DNA from: Cyclobacteriaceae bacterium | GTDB taxonomy: Bacteria; Bacteroidota; Bacteroidia; Cytophagales; Cyclobacteriaceae | Reading direction: 5' to 3' | Assembly: GCA_025055435.1 (NCBI GenBank) | Contig: JANWWN010000003.1 | Coordinates: 36,210-100,209, forward strand | Length of the DNA stretch: 64,000 nt | Shown: one piece after another, positions 40,478 to 51,070 of the stretch | Layout of the letters: every line of letters starts with the position of its first letter | Numbering within the stretch: the first letter of the stretch is position 1 | Made by a program: the position numbers and the translations under genes | Notes under the pieces: model-generated | What the model was told of the DNA's origin: nothing | Database searches by the model: none | Seen by the model: the letters and a program-made list of their open reading frames with translations, nothing else

Positions 40478-40525
40478 AAGTAAGGGTAAAAATTTCATAC
40501 TACCTTTGCGCCTTCACGTAAACGT

Positions 40526-42052
40526 ATGAGCAAAAAACCCATCCGGCGCGCACTCGTTTCGGTGTATAATAAGGAAGGACTTGAGCCCGTCATCCATGCG
40601 CTGGGAAAGTCAGGAGTTGATTTTGTATCAACCGGAGGCACCCGGCAGTTTATTGAAAGCCTGGGGTATAAGGTGATACCCGTGGAGGATCTTACCGGTT
40701 ATCCTTCGGTATTTGGCGGACGGGTAAAAACGCTGCACCCTGCCGTATTTGGCGGTATTCTTTACCGGCGCGACAATGAAAGCGATCAACGCGAAGCCCA
40801 TCGGCATGGTATTGCGTCCATCGATCTGGTGTTGGTTGATTTATACCCCTTTGAAGAAACGGTGGCAGCGGGCGCTTTGGAGGAGGAAGTGATTGAAAAA
40901 ATTGATATTGGTGGTGTTTCGCTTATCCGCGCAGCTGCTAAAAATTATAAGGACGTGCTGGTGGTGTCATCGCGCAGGCAATATGCACGCCTTCTTGAAG
41001 TGCTTGAAGAGACATCCTGCATGCCAACAGAAGAACACCGCAGGCAGTTTGCTGTGATGGCATTTGATGTTACATCGCATTACGACACATCGATTTTTAA
41101 CTGGTTTAATCAAGACGGGCAGGTTCCTTCCTTTAAAAAGAGCATTCAGGGTGGGCGCTCACTGCGCTATGGCGAAAACCCGCATCAATGGGGAAAATTC
41201 TATGGCCCGTTGGATGACCTATTTGAACAACTGCATGGAAAGGAATTATCCTATAATAATCTGGTGGACATAGACGCTGCCTGCGGATTGTTGGAAGAAT
41301 TTTCCGGTGAAACTGCTTTTGTGATTATCAAGCATACCAATGCATGCGGTGTGGCAACAGGTACAACGGTTCATGAGGCTTATGTAAAAGCTTTGCAGGC
41401 TGATCCGGTCTCCGCGTTTGGCGGCATATTGGCTACCAATAAACTGGTTGATGCGAAGGCAGCCGAAGAAATCAACAAACTGTTTTTCGAGATTCTCATC
41501 GCACCGGCCTTTTCCGCAGATGCGTTGAACCTGCTGACATCAAAAAAGAACAGGATTCTTTTGGTGCAGAAGAAGAGCCTTCATCAGGAAACGCAATTCA
41601 AAAGCCTGTTGAATGGTGTGCTCGAACAGCAGGCCGATAACCAGACTGAAACCGAAGCCCAACTGAAGGTGGTTACCCATCGCCCGCCCACGCCACAGGA
41701 AACTGCTGCTATGCTTTTTGCTTCGCGCATAGCCAAGCACAGCAAGTCGAATACCATTGTGTTGGCAGTTGATGGTCAGATGCTGGCCAGTGGAGTAGGT
41801 CAAACTTCCCGTGTTGATGCACTGAAGCAGGCCATTGAAAAGGCTAAGTCATTTGGCTTTTCACTGCAGGGAGCCGTGATGGCTTCCGATGCTTTCTTTC
41901 CGTTTGCCGACAGCGTAGAGATTGCCCATCGTGCAGGGATTACGGCAGTCATTCAGCCTGGTGGTTCCGTGCGCGACCAGGAGTCCATCGACTTTTGCAA
42001 TGCCCACAACATGGCCATGGTCTTTACCGGCTACAGGCACTTCAGGCACTAA
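40526..42052 (+). CDS. purH: Bifunctional AICAR formyltransferase/IMP cyclohydrolase
   Basis: RALVSVYNKEGLEP, FVSTGGTRQFIES, GGRVKTLHPAVFGGIL, RYGENPHQ, KHTNACGVA, DAFFPFADSVE. Confidence 0.97.
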   Translation: MSKKPIRRALVSVYNKEGLEPVIHALGKSGVDFVSTGGTRQFIESLGYKVIPVEDLTGYPSVFGGRVKTLHPAVFGGILYRRDNESDQREAHRHGIASIDLVLVDLYPFEETVAAGALEEEVIEKIDIGGVSLIRAAAKNYKDVLVVSSRRQYARLLEVLEETSCMPTEEHRRQFAVMAFDVTSHYDTSIFNWFNQDGQVPSFKKSIQGGRSLRYGENPHQWGKFYGPLDDLFEQLHGKELSYNNLVDIDAACGLLEEFSGETAFVIIKHTNACGVATGTTVHEAYVKALQADPVSAFGGILATNKLVDAKAAEEINKLFFEILIAPAFSADALNLLTSKKNRILLVQKKSLHQETQFKSLLNGVLEQQADNQTETEAQLKVVTHRPPTPQETAAMLFASRIAKHSKSNTIVLAVDGQMLASGVGQTSRVDALKQAIEKAKSFGFSLQGAVMASDAFFPFADSVEIAHRAGITAVIQPGGSVRDQESIDFCNAHNMAMVFTGYRHFRH

Positions 42053-42160
42053 AGCAGATGACTTATCCCTTCATGTAAGTTTTCGGCTGTTATCGCATGA
42101 AAAACAGTTGATTATTTATTTACTTTCGGGCAATTTTTTCAACATCACATCCAATTCAGC

Positions 42161-43186
42161 ATGGCGCTTTTCGACTTCTTTACCTCCGACATTGCGATTG
42201 ACCTGGGAACTGCCAACACGCTCATCATTTATAAAGACAAAATCGTGGTGGATGAGCCTTCCATTATTGCTATTGATAAGAATACCAATCGCGTACTGGC
42301 GCTTGGCCGCGAGGCCATGCAGATGCATGAGAAAACGCATGAAAACATCAAAACCATCCGCCCGCTAAAAGAGGGTGTTATTGCCGACTTCCAGGCAGCC
42401 GAGATGATGATTCGCGGGTTGATTAAGATGATTGACACCGGCAAGCGGTTGTTTCCGCCTTCGTACCGGATGGTTATATGCATACCTTCCGGCATTACCG
42501 AAGTAGAAAAACGCGCTGTACGCGACAGCGCTGAACATGCCGGAGCCAAGGAAGTGTACATGATTCACGAACCGATAGCCGCAGCCCTCGGGATAGGCAT
42601 CGACATCGAACAGCCGGTTGGCAATATGATTGTGGACATTGGCGGCGGAACAACCGACATCGCTGTGATCGCGTTGTCGGGTATTGTGTGCGACCAGTCG
42701 ATACGTGTGGCGGGCGATACCTTTAACCGCGACATCCTTGATTATATGCGCAGGCAGCACAACCTCCTCATCGGTGAACGCTCGGCCGAGAGAGTAAAAA
42801 TTGAAGTGGGCTCGGCCTTAACCGAACTGGATGACGGACCGGATGATTATGAAATACGCGGCCGCGACCTGATGACCGGTATTCCGAAAACCATTAAAAT
42901 TTCTTATTCCGAAGTAGCCTTTGCGCTGGATAAGTCGGTTTCGAAACTGGAGGAGGCCGTGTTGAAAGCCCTCGAAACATCACCTCCCGAACTGTCGGCC
43001 GATATTTATGAACGTGGTATTTACCTTACCGGAGGCGGTGCACTGCTTCGCGGTTTGGGTAAGCGTTTGAGTTTAAAAACCAAGTTGCCTGTTCATGTTG
43101 CCGATGACCCGTTGCGTGCAGTGGTGCGCGGTACCGGCGTGGCACTGAAGAATCTGCACCATTATCGTTCCGTGCTCATGACCTGA
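42161..43186 (+). CDS. mreB: Rod shape-determining protein MreB
   Basis: DIAIDLGTANTLIIYKDKIVVDEPSIIA, MIVDIGGGTTDIAVIALSGIV. Confidence 0.97.
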   Translation: MALFDFFTSDIAIDLGTANTLIIYKDKIVVDEPSIIAIDKNTNRVLALGREAMQMHEKTHENIKTIRPLKEGVIADFQAAEMMIRGLIKMIDTGKRLFPPSYRMVICIPSGITEVEKRAVRDSAEHAGAKEVYMIHEPIAAALGIGIDIEQPVGNMIVDIGGGTTDIAVIALSGIVCDQSIRVAGDTFNRDILDYMRRQHNLLIGERSAERVKIEVGSALTELDDGPDDYEIRGRDLMTGIPKTIKISYSEVAFALDKSVSKLEEAVLKALETSPPELSADIYERGIYLTGGGALLRGLGKRLSLKTKLPVHVADDPLRAVVRGTGVALKNLHHYRSVLMT

Positions 43187-43187
43187 T

Positions 43188-44024
43188 ATGCAGCGGATAC
43201 TGTTGTTTATCTACCAATACCGCGCATTCTTCACGTTTCTGTTTCTGGAACTGATAAGTGTGGCGTTGTATGTGCAAAACAACAGCTACACCGGAGCACG
43301 TTTTTTTAATTCCACTAACCGCCTGGCGGTGGCTATCAATAACTTTACTTATAGCATTCGCGATTACTTTGCCTTACGCGATATCAACCGTACACTGGCG
43401 GAAGAAAACCGGTTGTTGCGTGAACAACTGCAACAATATCGTCAGGGCCTGCTCTACGCGCGCGACCCGGTGATTGATTCGGTAAGGATTCACCAATACC
43501 AGTTTACCTCAGCCCGTGTAATCAGCAATTCGGTGGGGCGCTTTACCAATTTTATTACCATCGACCGTGGCCTAAACGATGGTGTGGAGCCCGGTATGGC
43601 CGTAATCAGTCCGGAGGGTATAGTAGGCAAGGTTAAAGTTTCGGGTAACCGCTTTAGCGTAGTAACCTCGCTATTGAACGTAGATGTCATGGTTTCGGCC
43701 CGGTTGAAGCGCACCGGACACTTCGGCACCGTTCAGTGGGATGGTGTTGACCCGGATTATATTCCGTTTAAATACCTGCCCAGACATGTACAACCTGTTG
43801 TGGGCGACAGTATTGTTACCACCGGCTACAGCGGTATTTTTCCGGAAGACCTGATGATAGGAACCATAGCCGAGATTCAACTTGCGCAGGGAGCACCGTT
43901 TTATACCATTCGCGTTAAGCTGGCCCAGGATTTCCGGCGCCTCTCCTATGTGCAGGTAATCCGTAACCGGCTGTTACCCGAAATCGATTCACTTGAGCTT
44001 CGCGTACCCGACTTTAATCAATGA
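43188..44024 (+). CDS. mreC: Rod shape-determining protein MreC
   Basis: FITIDRGLNDGVEPGMAVISPEGIVGKV; GDSIVTTGYSGIFPEDLMIGTI. Confidence 0.95.
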   Translation: MQRILLFIYQYRAFFTFLFLELISVALYVQNNSYTGARFFNSTNRLAVAINNFTYSIRDYFALRDINRTLAEENRLLREQLQQYRQGLLYARDPVIDSVRIHQYQFTSARVISNSVGRFTNFITIDRGLNDGVEPGMAVISPEGIVGKVKVSGNRFSVVTSLLNVDVMVSARLKRTGHFGTVQWDGVDPDYIPFKYLPRHVQPVVGDSIVTTGYSGIFPEDLMIGTIAEIQLAQGAPFYTIRVKLAQDFRRLSYVQVIRNRLLPEIDSLELRVPDFNQ

Positions 44025-44533
44025 ACCGACAGTTTTTATCTTATATTATTTCATTCATCGCGTTCTTTCTCATACATGTTTTCTTTTTCAGGAATGCGGT
44101 GTTTATGCACACGGCATTCTGCTTTTTCTATGTGGGATTTTTTTTGCGCATGCCCGTTGACGTAAATCCTTTGGCGGGCATGGTAGCAGCTTTCCTGATG
44201 GGCCTGCTGGTTGATGTGTTTTATGACAGCCCGGGACTGCATGCCATGGCCAGCGTGTTGTTTGTATTTCTGCGCCATTACTGGCTGCGTTTACTTACGC
44301 CGCAAGGTGGGTTCGACAGTGGAGCCCGGCCGGCCCTGACCCAATACGGCAGCTTGTGGTATTTGCTTTATGCCCTGCCGCTTGTTTTTATCCACCACAG
44401 TGTTCTCTTCTTTACCGAAGCCGGTGGCTTTCAGTATTTTTGGACTACCGCAGGTAAAGTATTCGCCAGTATGATTTATACTGTACTGGTTCTGATCGTA
44501 TTGGAAATCATTCGTCCGCCTAAACGAATATGA
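44021..44533 (+). CDS. mreD: Rod shape-determining protein MreD
   Basis: Position in mreBCD-mrdA-rodA operon; 170-aa polytopic membrane protein. Confidence 0.85.
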   Translation: MNRQFLSYIISFIAFFLIHVFFFRNAVFMHTAFCFFYVGFFLRMPVDVNPLAGMVAAFLMGLLVDVFYDSPGLHAMASVLFVFLRHYWLRLLTPQGGFDSGARPALTQYGSLWYLLYALPLVFIHHSVLFFTEAGGFQYFWTTAGKVFASMIYTVLVLIVLEIIRPPKRI

Positions 44534-46362
44534 CCGAAGGACGCAAAGAAGTTATTCAGATACTGATTGTTTTTGTCGGTGTCGTGTTTCTGGCCAAGTT
44601 GTTTTATATCCAACTGGTGGACGACCGCTATGCGCGCATGGCCGAGAGCAACACCATTGTAAAGGAGACCGAATATCCGTTTCGCGGTCTGATTTACGAC
44701 CGTAACGGCAAGCTGCTGGTGTACAACACGCCCGAATACGACCTTTTTGTGGTTCGAAAGGAGGTAAAAAATCTGGATACTGCATTGTTCTGCGAGGTAT
44801 TTAACCTTTCGCGTGAGGACTTTGTCCGGCTGGTTGCCGAAATGCGCAAGCGCAAGGAATATTCGCCTGTAAAACCTACACTGTTTCTTCGGCAATTGTC
44901 CAACTACGATTTTGCGAAAATTCAGGACCACATGGATGAGTTTCCGGGCTTCTACATTCAACCGCGTACTGCAAGGGCTTATACCACCAAATCGCTGGCC
45001 AATGTGCTGGGCTACGTGAGCGAAATATCACGCAGCCAGCTCGAAAAAGATACGACACGTATCTACCGACAGGGGGATTACATCGGTCAAAGCGGTTTGG
45101 AGGCCCAATATGAGATTTACCTTCGTGGCAAGCGCGGTGTGCGTTACAAACTGCGCAACGTAGATGGCGTGGACAAGGGTTCATTTAAAGACGGGGAGTA
45201 CGATACGCTGCCTGTTCCGGGGTATGACCTGATTACTACCATTGACCTGGCGCTTCAGGAGTACGGTGAAAAGCTCATGCGTGGTAAAGTGGGCAGTATC
45301 GTGGCCATCGATCCGGCAAACGGAGAAATTCTTTCCATGATCTCCGGGCCATCGTACGATCCGGTGCTGCTAACAGGTCGTAATTTCAGCAGCAATTTCA
45401 TGTTGGTAAGCAGCGACTCGGCCAAGCCTTTATTTACACGGCCCTTGATGGCCATGTATCCGCCCGGTTCCATTTTTAAAATCGTGCAAACGCTCATCGC
45501 CCTGCAGGAAGGTGTGGTTAGTTACGAAACGCGCTTTCCCTGCGATCGCTCGGTAGTGAATTGCCATAATCATCCGCAACCCTGCGATCTGCATATGGCT
45601 GTTCAGTATTCGTGCAATCCGTATTTTCATCAGGTTTTCCGAAGAATCATCAACCAGAATAAATCGCCTAACACGTTTACCGATTCACGCATCGGTCTGG
45701 AAAACTGGCACAACTATGTGTCCCGTTTTGGATTGGGACAGCCTTTAGGTATAGACCTGCCCAGCGAAAAAGGTGGTCAGATGCCCGGCCCACCGTTGTA
45801 TAACCGCATTTACGGAGAGGGTCGCTGGAAATTCTCAACCATATATTCGCTGGCTATCGGACAGGGAGAAATGCTGGTTACGCCCGTGCAAATGGCCAAC
45901 CTCGCGGCTATTATGGCCAATAAAGGATTCTACTACACACCACATCTGGTCAAAGAAATCCGCGGAAGCGAACAGCAGCCCGATATACAGCGCCACGAAA
46001 CCGGTATTGAAGAAAAATATTTTGATTTTGTGCAGGATGCCATGAGCGATGCCATTTACGGAACAGCACAGCGGGCTGTTATTCCGGGTATTGAGCTGTG
46101 TGGTAAAACCGGTACCGCCCAAAATCCGCACGGGTACGACCACTCGGTATTTATGGCATTTGCGCCGAAAGAAAATCCGAAAATTGCGATAGCCGTGTAT
46201 GTGGAAAATGCCGGCTGGGGCGGAAGAGCTGCTGCCTCCATCGCCAGCCTGATGATTGAAAAATATTTAACCGGTGAAGTTAAACGAACCGCCCTGGAGG
46301 AATATGTGTTACGCGGACAATTTCTTGACCCGGTTGTAAAAGCTACACCTATAACCGATTGA
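44530..46362 (+). CDS. mrdA: Penicillin-binding protein 2
   Basis: YPPGSIFKIVQTLIALQ (SxxK), YSCNPYF, GKTGTAQNPHGYDHSVFMAFAP. Confidence 0.96.
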   Translation: MTEGRKEVIQILIVFVGVVFLAKLFYIQLVDDRYARMAESNTIVKETEYPFRGLIYDRNGKLLVYNTPEYDLFVVRKEVKNLDTALFCEVFNLSREDFVRLVAEMRKRKEYSPVKPTLFLRQLSNYDFAKIQDHMDEFPGFYIQPRTARAYTTKSLANVLGYVSEISRSQLEKDTTRIYRQGDYIGQSGLEAQYEIYLRGKRGVRYKLRNVDGVDKGSFKDGEYDTLPVPGYDLITTIDLALQEYGEKLMRGKVGSIVAIDPANGEILSMISGPSYDPVLLTGRNFSSNFMLVSSDSAKPLFTRPLMAMYPPGSIFKIVQTLIALQEGVVSYETRFPCDRSVVNCHNHPQPCDLHMAVQYSCNPYFHQVFRRIINQNKSPNTFTDSRIGLENWHNYVSRFGLGQPLGIDLPSEKGGQMPGPPLYNRIYGEGRWKFSTIYSLAIGQGEMLVTPVQMANLAAIMANKGFYYTPHLVKEIRGSEQQPDIQRHETGIEEKYFDFVQDAMSDAIYGTAQRAVIPGIELCGKTGTAQNPHGYDHSVFMAFAPKENPKIAIAVYVENAGWGGRAAASIASLMIEKYLTGEVKRTALEEYVLRGQFLDPVVKATPITD

Positions 46363-47633
46363 TGATGCGCAACGATGTACTCACCGGTAAACTCGACTGG
46401 CTTACGGTATTGATTTATGCCGTAATGGTGATACTGGGCTGGCTGAATATTTATGCAGTGGGTTACGATGAAGCGGCTAATCCTTCGCTGTTTGATATGG
46501 GATTAAACAGCGGCAGACAGCTGTTGTTCATTGCGGCTTCGGTGGTGATTATTCTGGGTATTTTAATTGTAGATGTTCGGTTTTATGAAGCTACAGCTTA
46601 TCTGCTTTACGGCCTGATGCTGTTTTTAATGGTACTGGTGCTGCTGGTAGGTAAGGAGGTTGGAGGCAACAAAGCCTGGCTGGGTGTAGGGTCATTTGGT
46701 GTTCAGCCTTCCGAATTTGCCAAGTTTGCCACAGCGTTAGCCGTTGCGAAATTTATCGGCTCGGTGAACTTCAGGATGAATTTGCTGAAACATCAGGTAA
46801 TATTGTTTGTGTTCATCGGTATTCCGATGATGATTATCCTGGCACAAAAAGATACAGGTACTGCCCTGGTGTTTACTTCATTTATACTTGTCTTTTTCCG
46901 CGAGGGTTTGTCACCTGTTATTCCGGCGGCTGGTATTGCTGTTGCCATAATTTTTATTCTTACGTTGCTTGTGGAAGAAATCTATCTCTATGCCGGCATC
47001 GTTGCCATCTCGCTGCTCATCATTCTATTTGGAAAAAAGAAATTTAAACGAATCATGTGGGTAACGGCCACAGCCCTTTTACTGGCAGGGGTTATTCAAA
47101 GCGTGGATTACGTTATTACGGACGTTTTAAAGCCGCATCAGCAAAATCGTATTCGTGCATTGATAAATCCGGAAGCCGACCCGCTGGGCTATGGCTGGAA
47201 CGTTACACAGTCGAAAATAGCCATTGGCAGTGGCGGTTTTACAGGCAAAGGGTTCCTGGAAGGCACATTAACCAAGTTTGATTTTGTTCCCGAACAAAGC
47301 ACTGACTTTATTTTCTGTACCATTGGCGAGGAGCATGGGTGGCTGGGCAGTCTGGTAGTAGTAGGCTTATTTGTTGTTTTGCTGCTTCGTTTGATTTATC
47401 TGGCCGAGCGCCAGCGCAACCGTTTTGCCCGGGCTTACGGTTACGGCGTGGTAAGCATATTCTTCTTTCATTTTGCCGTAAACATCGGCATGACCATCGG
47501 ATTGTTCCCGGTAATCGGCATACCGCTGCCTTTTTTCAGCTACGGCGGGTCGGCGCTCTGGGGCTTTACCGCACTGCTGTTTATCCTGCTGAAAATTGAT
47601 GCACACCGCGGTGAGATGCTGCACCGGTTGTAG
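46359..47633 (+). CDS. rodA: Rod shape-determining protein RodA
   Basis: VGSFGVQPSEFAKFATALAVAKF, LAQKDTGTALVF, FVPEQSTDFIFCTIGEEHGWLGS, PLPFFSYGGSALWGF. Confidence 0.96.
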   Translation: MMMRNDVLTGKLDWLTVLIYAVMVILGWLNIYAVGYDEAANPSLFDMGLNSGRQLLFIAASVVIILGILIVDVRFYEATAYLLYGLMLFLMVLVLLVGKEVGGNKAWLGVGSFGVQPSEFAKFATALAVAKFIGSVNFRMNLLKHQVILFVFIGIPMMIILAQKDTGTALVFTSFILVFFREGLSPVIPAAGIAVAIIFILTLLVEEIYLYAGIVAISLLIILFGKKKFKRIMWVTATALLLAGVIQSVDYVITDVLKPHQQNRIRALINPEADPLGYGWNVTQSKIAIGSGGFTGKGFLEGTLTKFDFVPEQSTDFIFCTIGEEHGWLGSLVVVGLFVVLLLRLIYLAERQRNRFARAYGYGVVSIFFFHFAVNIGMTIGLFPVIGIPLPFFSYGGSALWGFTALLFILLKIDAHRGEMLHRL

Positions 47634-47641
47634 GCAAAGAG

Positions 47642-48553
47642 TTACCAGAGTTTTTCCGGATATTTTCCGGCGTCAATCTGCGCCCGGATTTTTGCGATGA
47701 CTTCCGGCTTATCTTCCGGATAGGTAACACCAAACCAGGTATCGCCTCCGGAGATGATTTTGATTTTGCCTTCACCGCTCTTTACCAGGGTGTTAGCCAG
47801 AATAGGAATAAAAAACTCGGCTTTGGGATTCTGATAATTCTCTTTCAGGAAAGCATGAAACAGTCTTTCCGTTATCGGGAAGATGGAAGGATAAAAGCCC
47901 CAGAAGTTCATGGAAGTTTTGGCTTCAGGGCTGAGTTCCACGTCACCGTCTTTTTCGCGTGCTATAATTTTTCCGTTAATGCGGGCCACATTGGTGCGCT
48001 CCACAACGCCGGTCAGGTAGCCTTTATCATCTTCTTCGCCTACACCGCGCGAAACGGCTCCGTGCTCCGATAGCACATATTTCAGGGTATAGCCTACCAG
48101 GGCATGCACGTTATCGCCTTCGGTATTGGTTCGGAAAAATTTCACCACATTTTCAAAGGCAGTCGGGCCATAGAAGTCATCGGCATTAATAACCGCAAAG
48201 GGCTCGTTGATTACATCGCGTGCACACAACATGGCATGTCCTGTGCCCCAGGGCTTGGGCCGTTGCGGATTCCGGTAGGGTGGAGGAACGTGTTTATCAA
48301 GTGTCTGTACAACGTATTCCACCTCAGCCTTTCCGGCCAATCGTTCACCGAATTTTTCACGAATGATTTCCTTTATTTCATCCCGAACAATGAACACCAC
48401 TTTGTTGAAGCCCGCGCGCAGTGCATCGTATAATGAGTAATCCATGATGGTTTCACCGTTGGGTCCGAAGCCGTCAATTTGTTTGATGCCTCCGTAACGG
48501 CTGCCCATACCGGCTGCCAGAACCAATAAGGTAATTTTTGATGGTGCGCTCAT
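47642..48553 (-). CDS. Sugar-phosphate nucleotidyltransferase-like protein (NTP_transferase)
   Basis: TLLVLAAGMGSRYGGIKQIDGFGPNGETIMDYSLYDAL, WGTGHAMLCARD, INADDFYG; start chosen at MSAPSKIT. Confidence 0.88.
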   Translation of the reverse strand: MSAPSKITLLVLAAGMGSRYGGIKQIDGFGPNGETIMDYSLYDALRAGFNKVVFIVRDEIKEIIREKFGERLAGKAEVEYVVQTLDKHVPPPYRNPQRPKPWGTGHAMLCARDVINEPFAVINADDFYGPTAFENVVKFFRTNTEGDNVHALVGYTLKYVLSEHGAVSRGVGEEDDKGYLTGVVERTNVARINGKIIAREKDGDVELSPEAKTSMNFWGFYPSIFPITERLFHAFLKENYQNPKAEFFIPILANTLVKSGEGKIKIISGGDTWFGVTYPEDKPEVIAKIRAQIDAGKYPEKLW

Positions 48554-48611
48554 GGTGCTGAATATTTTTGTGTATAATCGAAAATTATTCTGACCAAAAA
48601 TAGACGGTATC

Positions 48612-49880
48612 ATGCAAAAGGGCAATTACACCTACTCATTATTCATTATAGGTACCTTATTTTTCATCTTCGGTTTTGTTACCTGGTTAAACGGCACGCT
48701 GATACCTTTTTTAAAACTGGCCTGCGATCTGCAAACCGATGCACAGGCCTTACTGGTAACTTTTGCATTTTACATGGCTTATTTTTTTCTGGCCCTGCCA
48801 TCATCGTTTATTCTCAATCGCACAGGTTTTAAAAAGGGCATGGCGCTGGGGTTGCTGATTATGGCAGCCGGCGCGCTGCTTTTCATCCCGGCAGCTTACA
48901 TGCGCAGCTTTGCCGTGTTTCTAACGGGCCTGTTTGTACAAGGCATGGGTTTGTCGTTGTTGCAAACCGCATCCAATCCGTATATCTCCGTTATCGGCCC
49001 GATTGAATCAGCTGCCAGCCGTATTTCCGTCATGGGTATAGCCAATAAAGTGGCGGGAGCGCTTAGTCCGCTGATATTAAGTGCGCTCGTGTTAAGCGAT
49101 GCCGGCGCCATGGAAAAGCAGATTGAAGAAGCGACAGACGCTGTGCTGCGCAATGCACTCCTAGATCAGCTTGCACAACGTATCATAACACCATATTTAG
49201 CTATGTCGGCCGCGCTGATTATGCTGGCCGTGATGATACGCTTTTCTGCCCTGCCCGAAATTGAAAGTGAGTCGGAGGAACTTGCCGACACCGATTTGTC
49301 AAAGGGCAAGACCAGTGTGCTGCAGTTTCCGCATCTTATACTGGGGGCGATATGCATCTTTGTTTATGTGGGAGTAGAGGTTATGGCCGGAGATGTTATC
49401 GGGCCGTATGGCAAGGCGCAGGGCATGAGCCTGGATGAAACGAAAAACTTCACATCGTTTACTTTATGGTCGATGGTGGCCGGTTATGTGGTGGGTATTG
49501 TTACTATTCCGAGGTATATCAGTCAGCAGGATGCACTGAAGTATTCGGCTATGACCGGAGTACTTTTTGCACTATTGGCACAAATAACCAGTGGTTATTA
49601 CAGCATTTTGTTTATTGCCCTGCTTGGACTGGCCAATGCGCTGATGTGGCCGGCTATTTTTCCTTTGGCCATAGATGGACTGGGCCGATTCACAAAAACC
49701 GGGTCGGCCATACTGATTATGGGCATCGCCGGTGGTGCGGTAATACCGCAGCTATACGGCTGGCTGGTGAGCGAAAACGGATTAGGGCTGAATGCCCAGT
49801 TATCATTTACCCTATGCGTACTGCCGTGTTATCTCTACATCTTGTATTATGCCGTTGCGGGTTATAAAGCGGGTAAATGA
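48612..49880 (+). CDS. Sugar MFS transporter (GluP/FucP-like)
   Basis: FIFGFVTWLNGTLIPFLKLACDL, GLSLLQTASNPYISVIGP, GGAVIPQLYGWL. Confidence 0.92.
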   Translation: MQKGNYTYSLFIIGTLFFIFGFVTWLNGTLIPFLKLACDLQTDAQALLVTFAFYMAYFFLALPSSFILNRTGFKKGMALGLLIMAAGALLFIPAAYMRSFAVFLTGLFVQGMGLSLLQTASNPYISVIGPIESAASRISVMGIANKVAGALSPLILSALVLSDAGAMEKQIEEATDAVLRNALLDQLAQRIITPYLAMSAALIMLAVMIRFSALPEIESESEELADTDLSKGKTSVLQFPHLILGAICIFVYVGVEVMAGDVIGPYGKAQGMSLDETKNFTSFTLWSMVAGYVVGIVTIPRYISQQDALKYSAMTGVLFALLAQITSGYYSILFIALLGLANALMWPAIFPLAIDGLGRFTKTGSAILIMGIAGGAVIPQLYGWLVSENGLGLNAQLSFTLCVLPCYLYILYYAVAGYKAGK

Positions 49881-49881
49881 T

Positions 49882-50412
49882 TTAATGCTTCTTTAAAAGT
49901 TTTTCTACTTCGTTGATAATAATTTGTTCCCTTTCTTCCCATGAACCGTGTACGAGAACGTAAGAAATCTGTCTGCGTTCCAGCTCGGACTTAAACAGCT
50001 CAAACATGTGCCTGCGCTGGGCTTCGCTGCCCTGGTCGCGAAGACCGTCACTCACCCAGGGCACATCAATGTCAAATAAAAAGTAACGGTCATACGATAC
50101 CATTTTTTCCAGTTCATATAAAACAGGAGGTACTACACCAAGGTAATGACGCGAATAGATTTGCGTGGTAATCAAATCAGTATCGCAAAAAAGAATGCGG
50201 TTTGCCTTGCGGGCTTTGGCGAAGATGCGTTCGGTTTGCGCACGGCCGATGTGGATGATGTCTTCGCGGTTAAAGTTGTTGGAAGTAATCAGTTCGCGGG
50301 CCACCTCCGGCACCCACCCGGTTTGGTAGCGCTGTGCCATTTTCTGCGCCATTACCGTTTTACCCGTGCTTTCGGGGCCGTAAAAACAAACTGTGATGAG
50401 GTTATTAATCAT
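49882..50412 (-). CDS. AAA/NadR-like ribosylnicotinamide kinase
   Basis: VCFYGPESTGKTVMAQKMAQRY, VPEVARELITS, LFCDTDLITTQIYS; adjacent to pnuC. Confidence 0.85.
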   Translation of the reverse strand: MINNLITVCFYGPESTGKTVMAQKMAQRYQTGWVPEVARELITSNNFNREDIIHIGRAQTERIFAKARKANRILFCDTDLITTQIYSRHYLGVVPPVLYELEKMVSYDRYFLFDIDVPWVSDGLRDQGSEAQRRHMFELFKSELERRQISYVLVHGSWEEREQIIINEVEKLLKKH

Positions 50413-51070
50413 GATTTTGCTGATACCTTTTATATTCCATCATCCAGTTCCGGAATCCGTAGGCGGCAATGAAGCAGAATATCAGATACTCCAGCGCCAC
50501 AAACTTAATGCCCTTGACAAAGTACATTCCGGTAGCCACGGCATCCACAACAATCCAGATGATCCAGCTTTCGATTTTCTTTTCAATCATCAGGAAAGTG
50601 GTCAGGATGCTCATTACCGTGACGAACGAATCCAGGTAAGGAAAGGCGCTGGGTTTATGAAAAATAACCGGAAACCACTCGTGCAGGCGGCTGGCCAGTG
50701 CACCCATGAGTACCGTGCCGGTTAATCCGAGTACAACCACCTGCAGCAGTTGCCTGCGGGGCATAAAACTGACCTTCAGTTGTTTTTTGCGGTCTTCTTC
50801 GAAAGGGCGGGGGTGTGTCCACCGCCACCAGCCCATCAGGTTGGTAACAAAAAAAAAGACCTGTAAAAACATATCGGGGTAGAGTTGTACCTGATAGAAC
50901 AAGAAGAAGAAGAGGACAACGTTAATGATGCCGATGGGCCAGCTCCAGATGTGTGCCCGCGAAGCCAGATAAACGGCAACGAAGCCGGCTACCGTCCCGA
51001 AGAACTCCAGGTAGCTCATGGGATAATCCCATAGCTCGAAGAACGTGTTATGAATTTGAAAAAAATCCAT
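50405..51070 (-). CDS. pnuC: Nicotinamide riboside transporter PnuC
   Basis: WSWPIGIINVVLFFFLFYQVQLYPDMFLQVFFFVTNLMGWWRW; WIIWIVVDAVATGMYFVKG. Confidence 0.95.
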   Translation of the reverse strand: MDFFQIHNTFFELWDYPMSYLEFFGTVAGFVAVYLASRAHIWSWPIGIINVVLFFFLFYQVQLYPDMFLQVFFFVTNLMGWWRWTHPRPFEEDRKKQLKVSFMPRRQLLQVVVLGLTGTVLMGALASRLHEWFPVIFHKPSAFPYLDSFVTVMSILTTFLMIEKKIESWIIWIVVDAVATGMYFVKGIKFVALEYLIFCFIAAYGFRNWMMEYKRYQQNHD

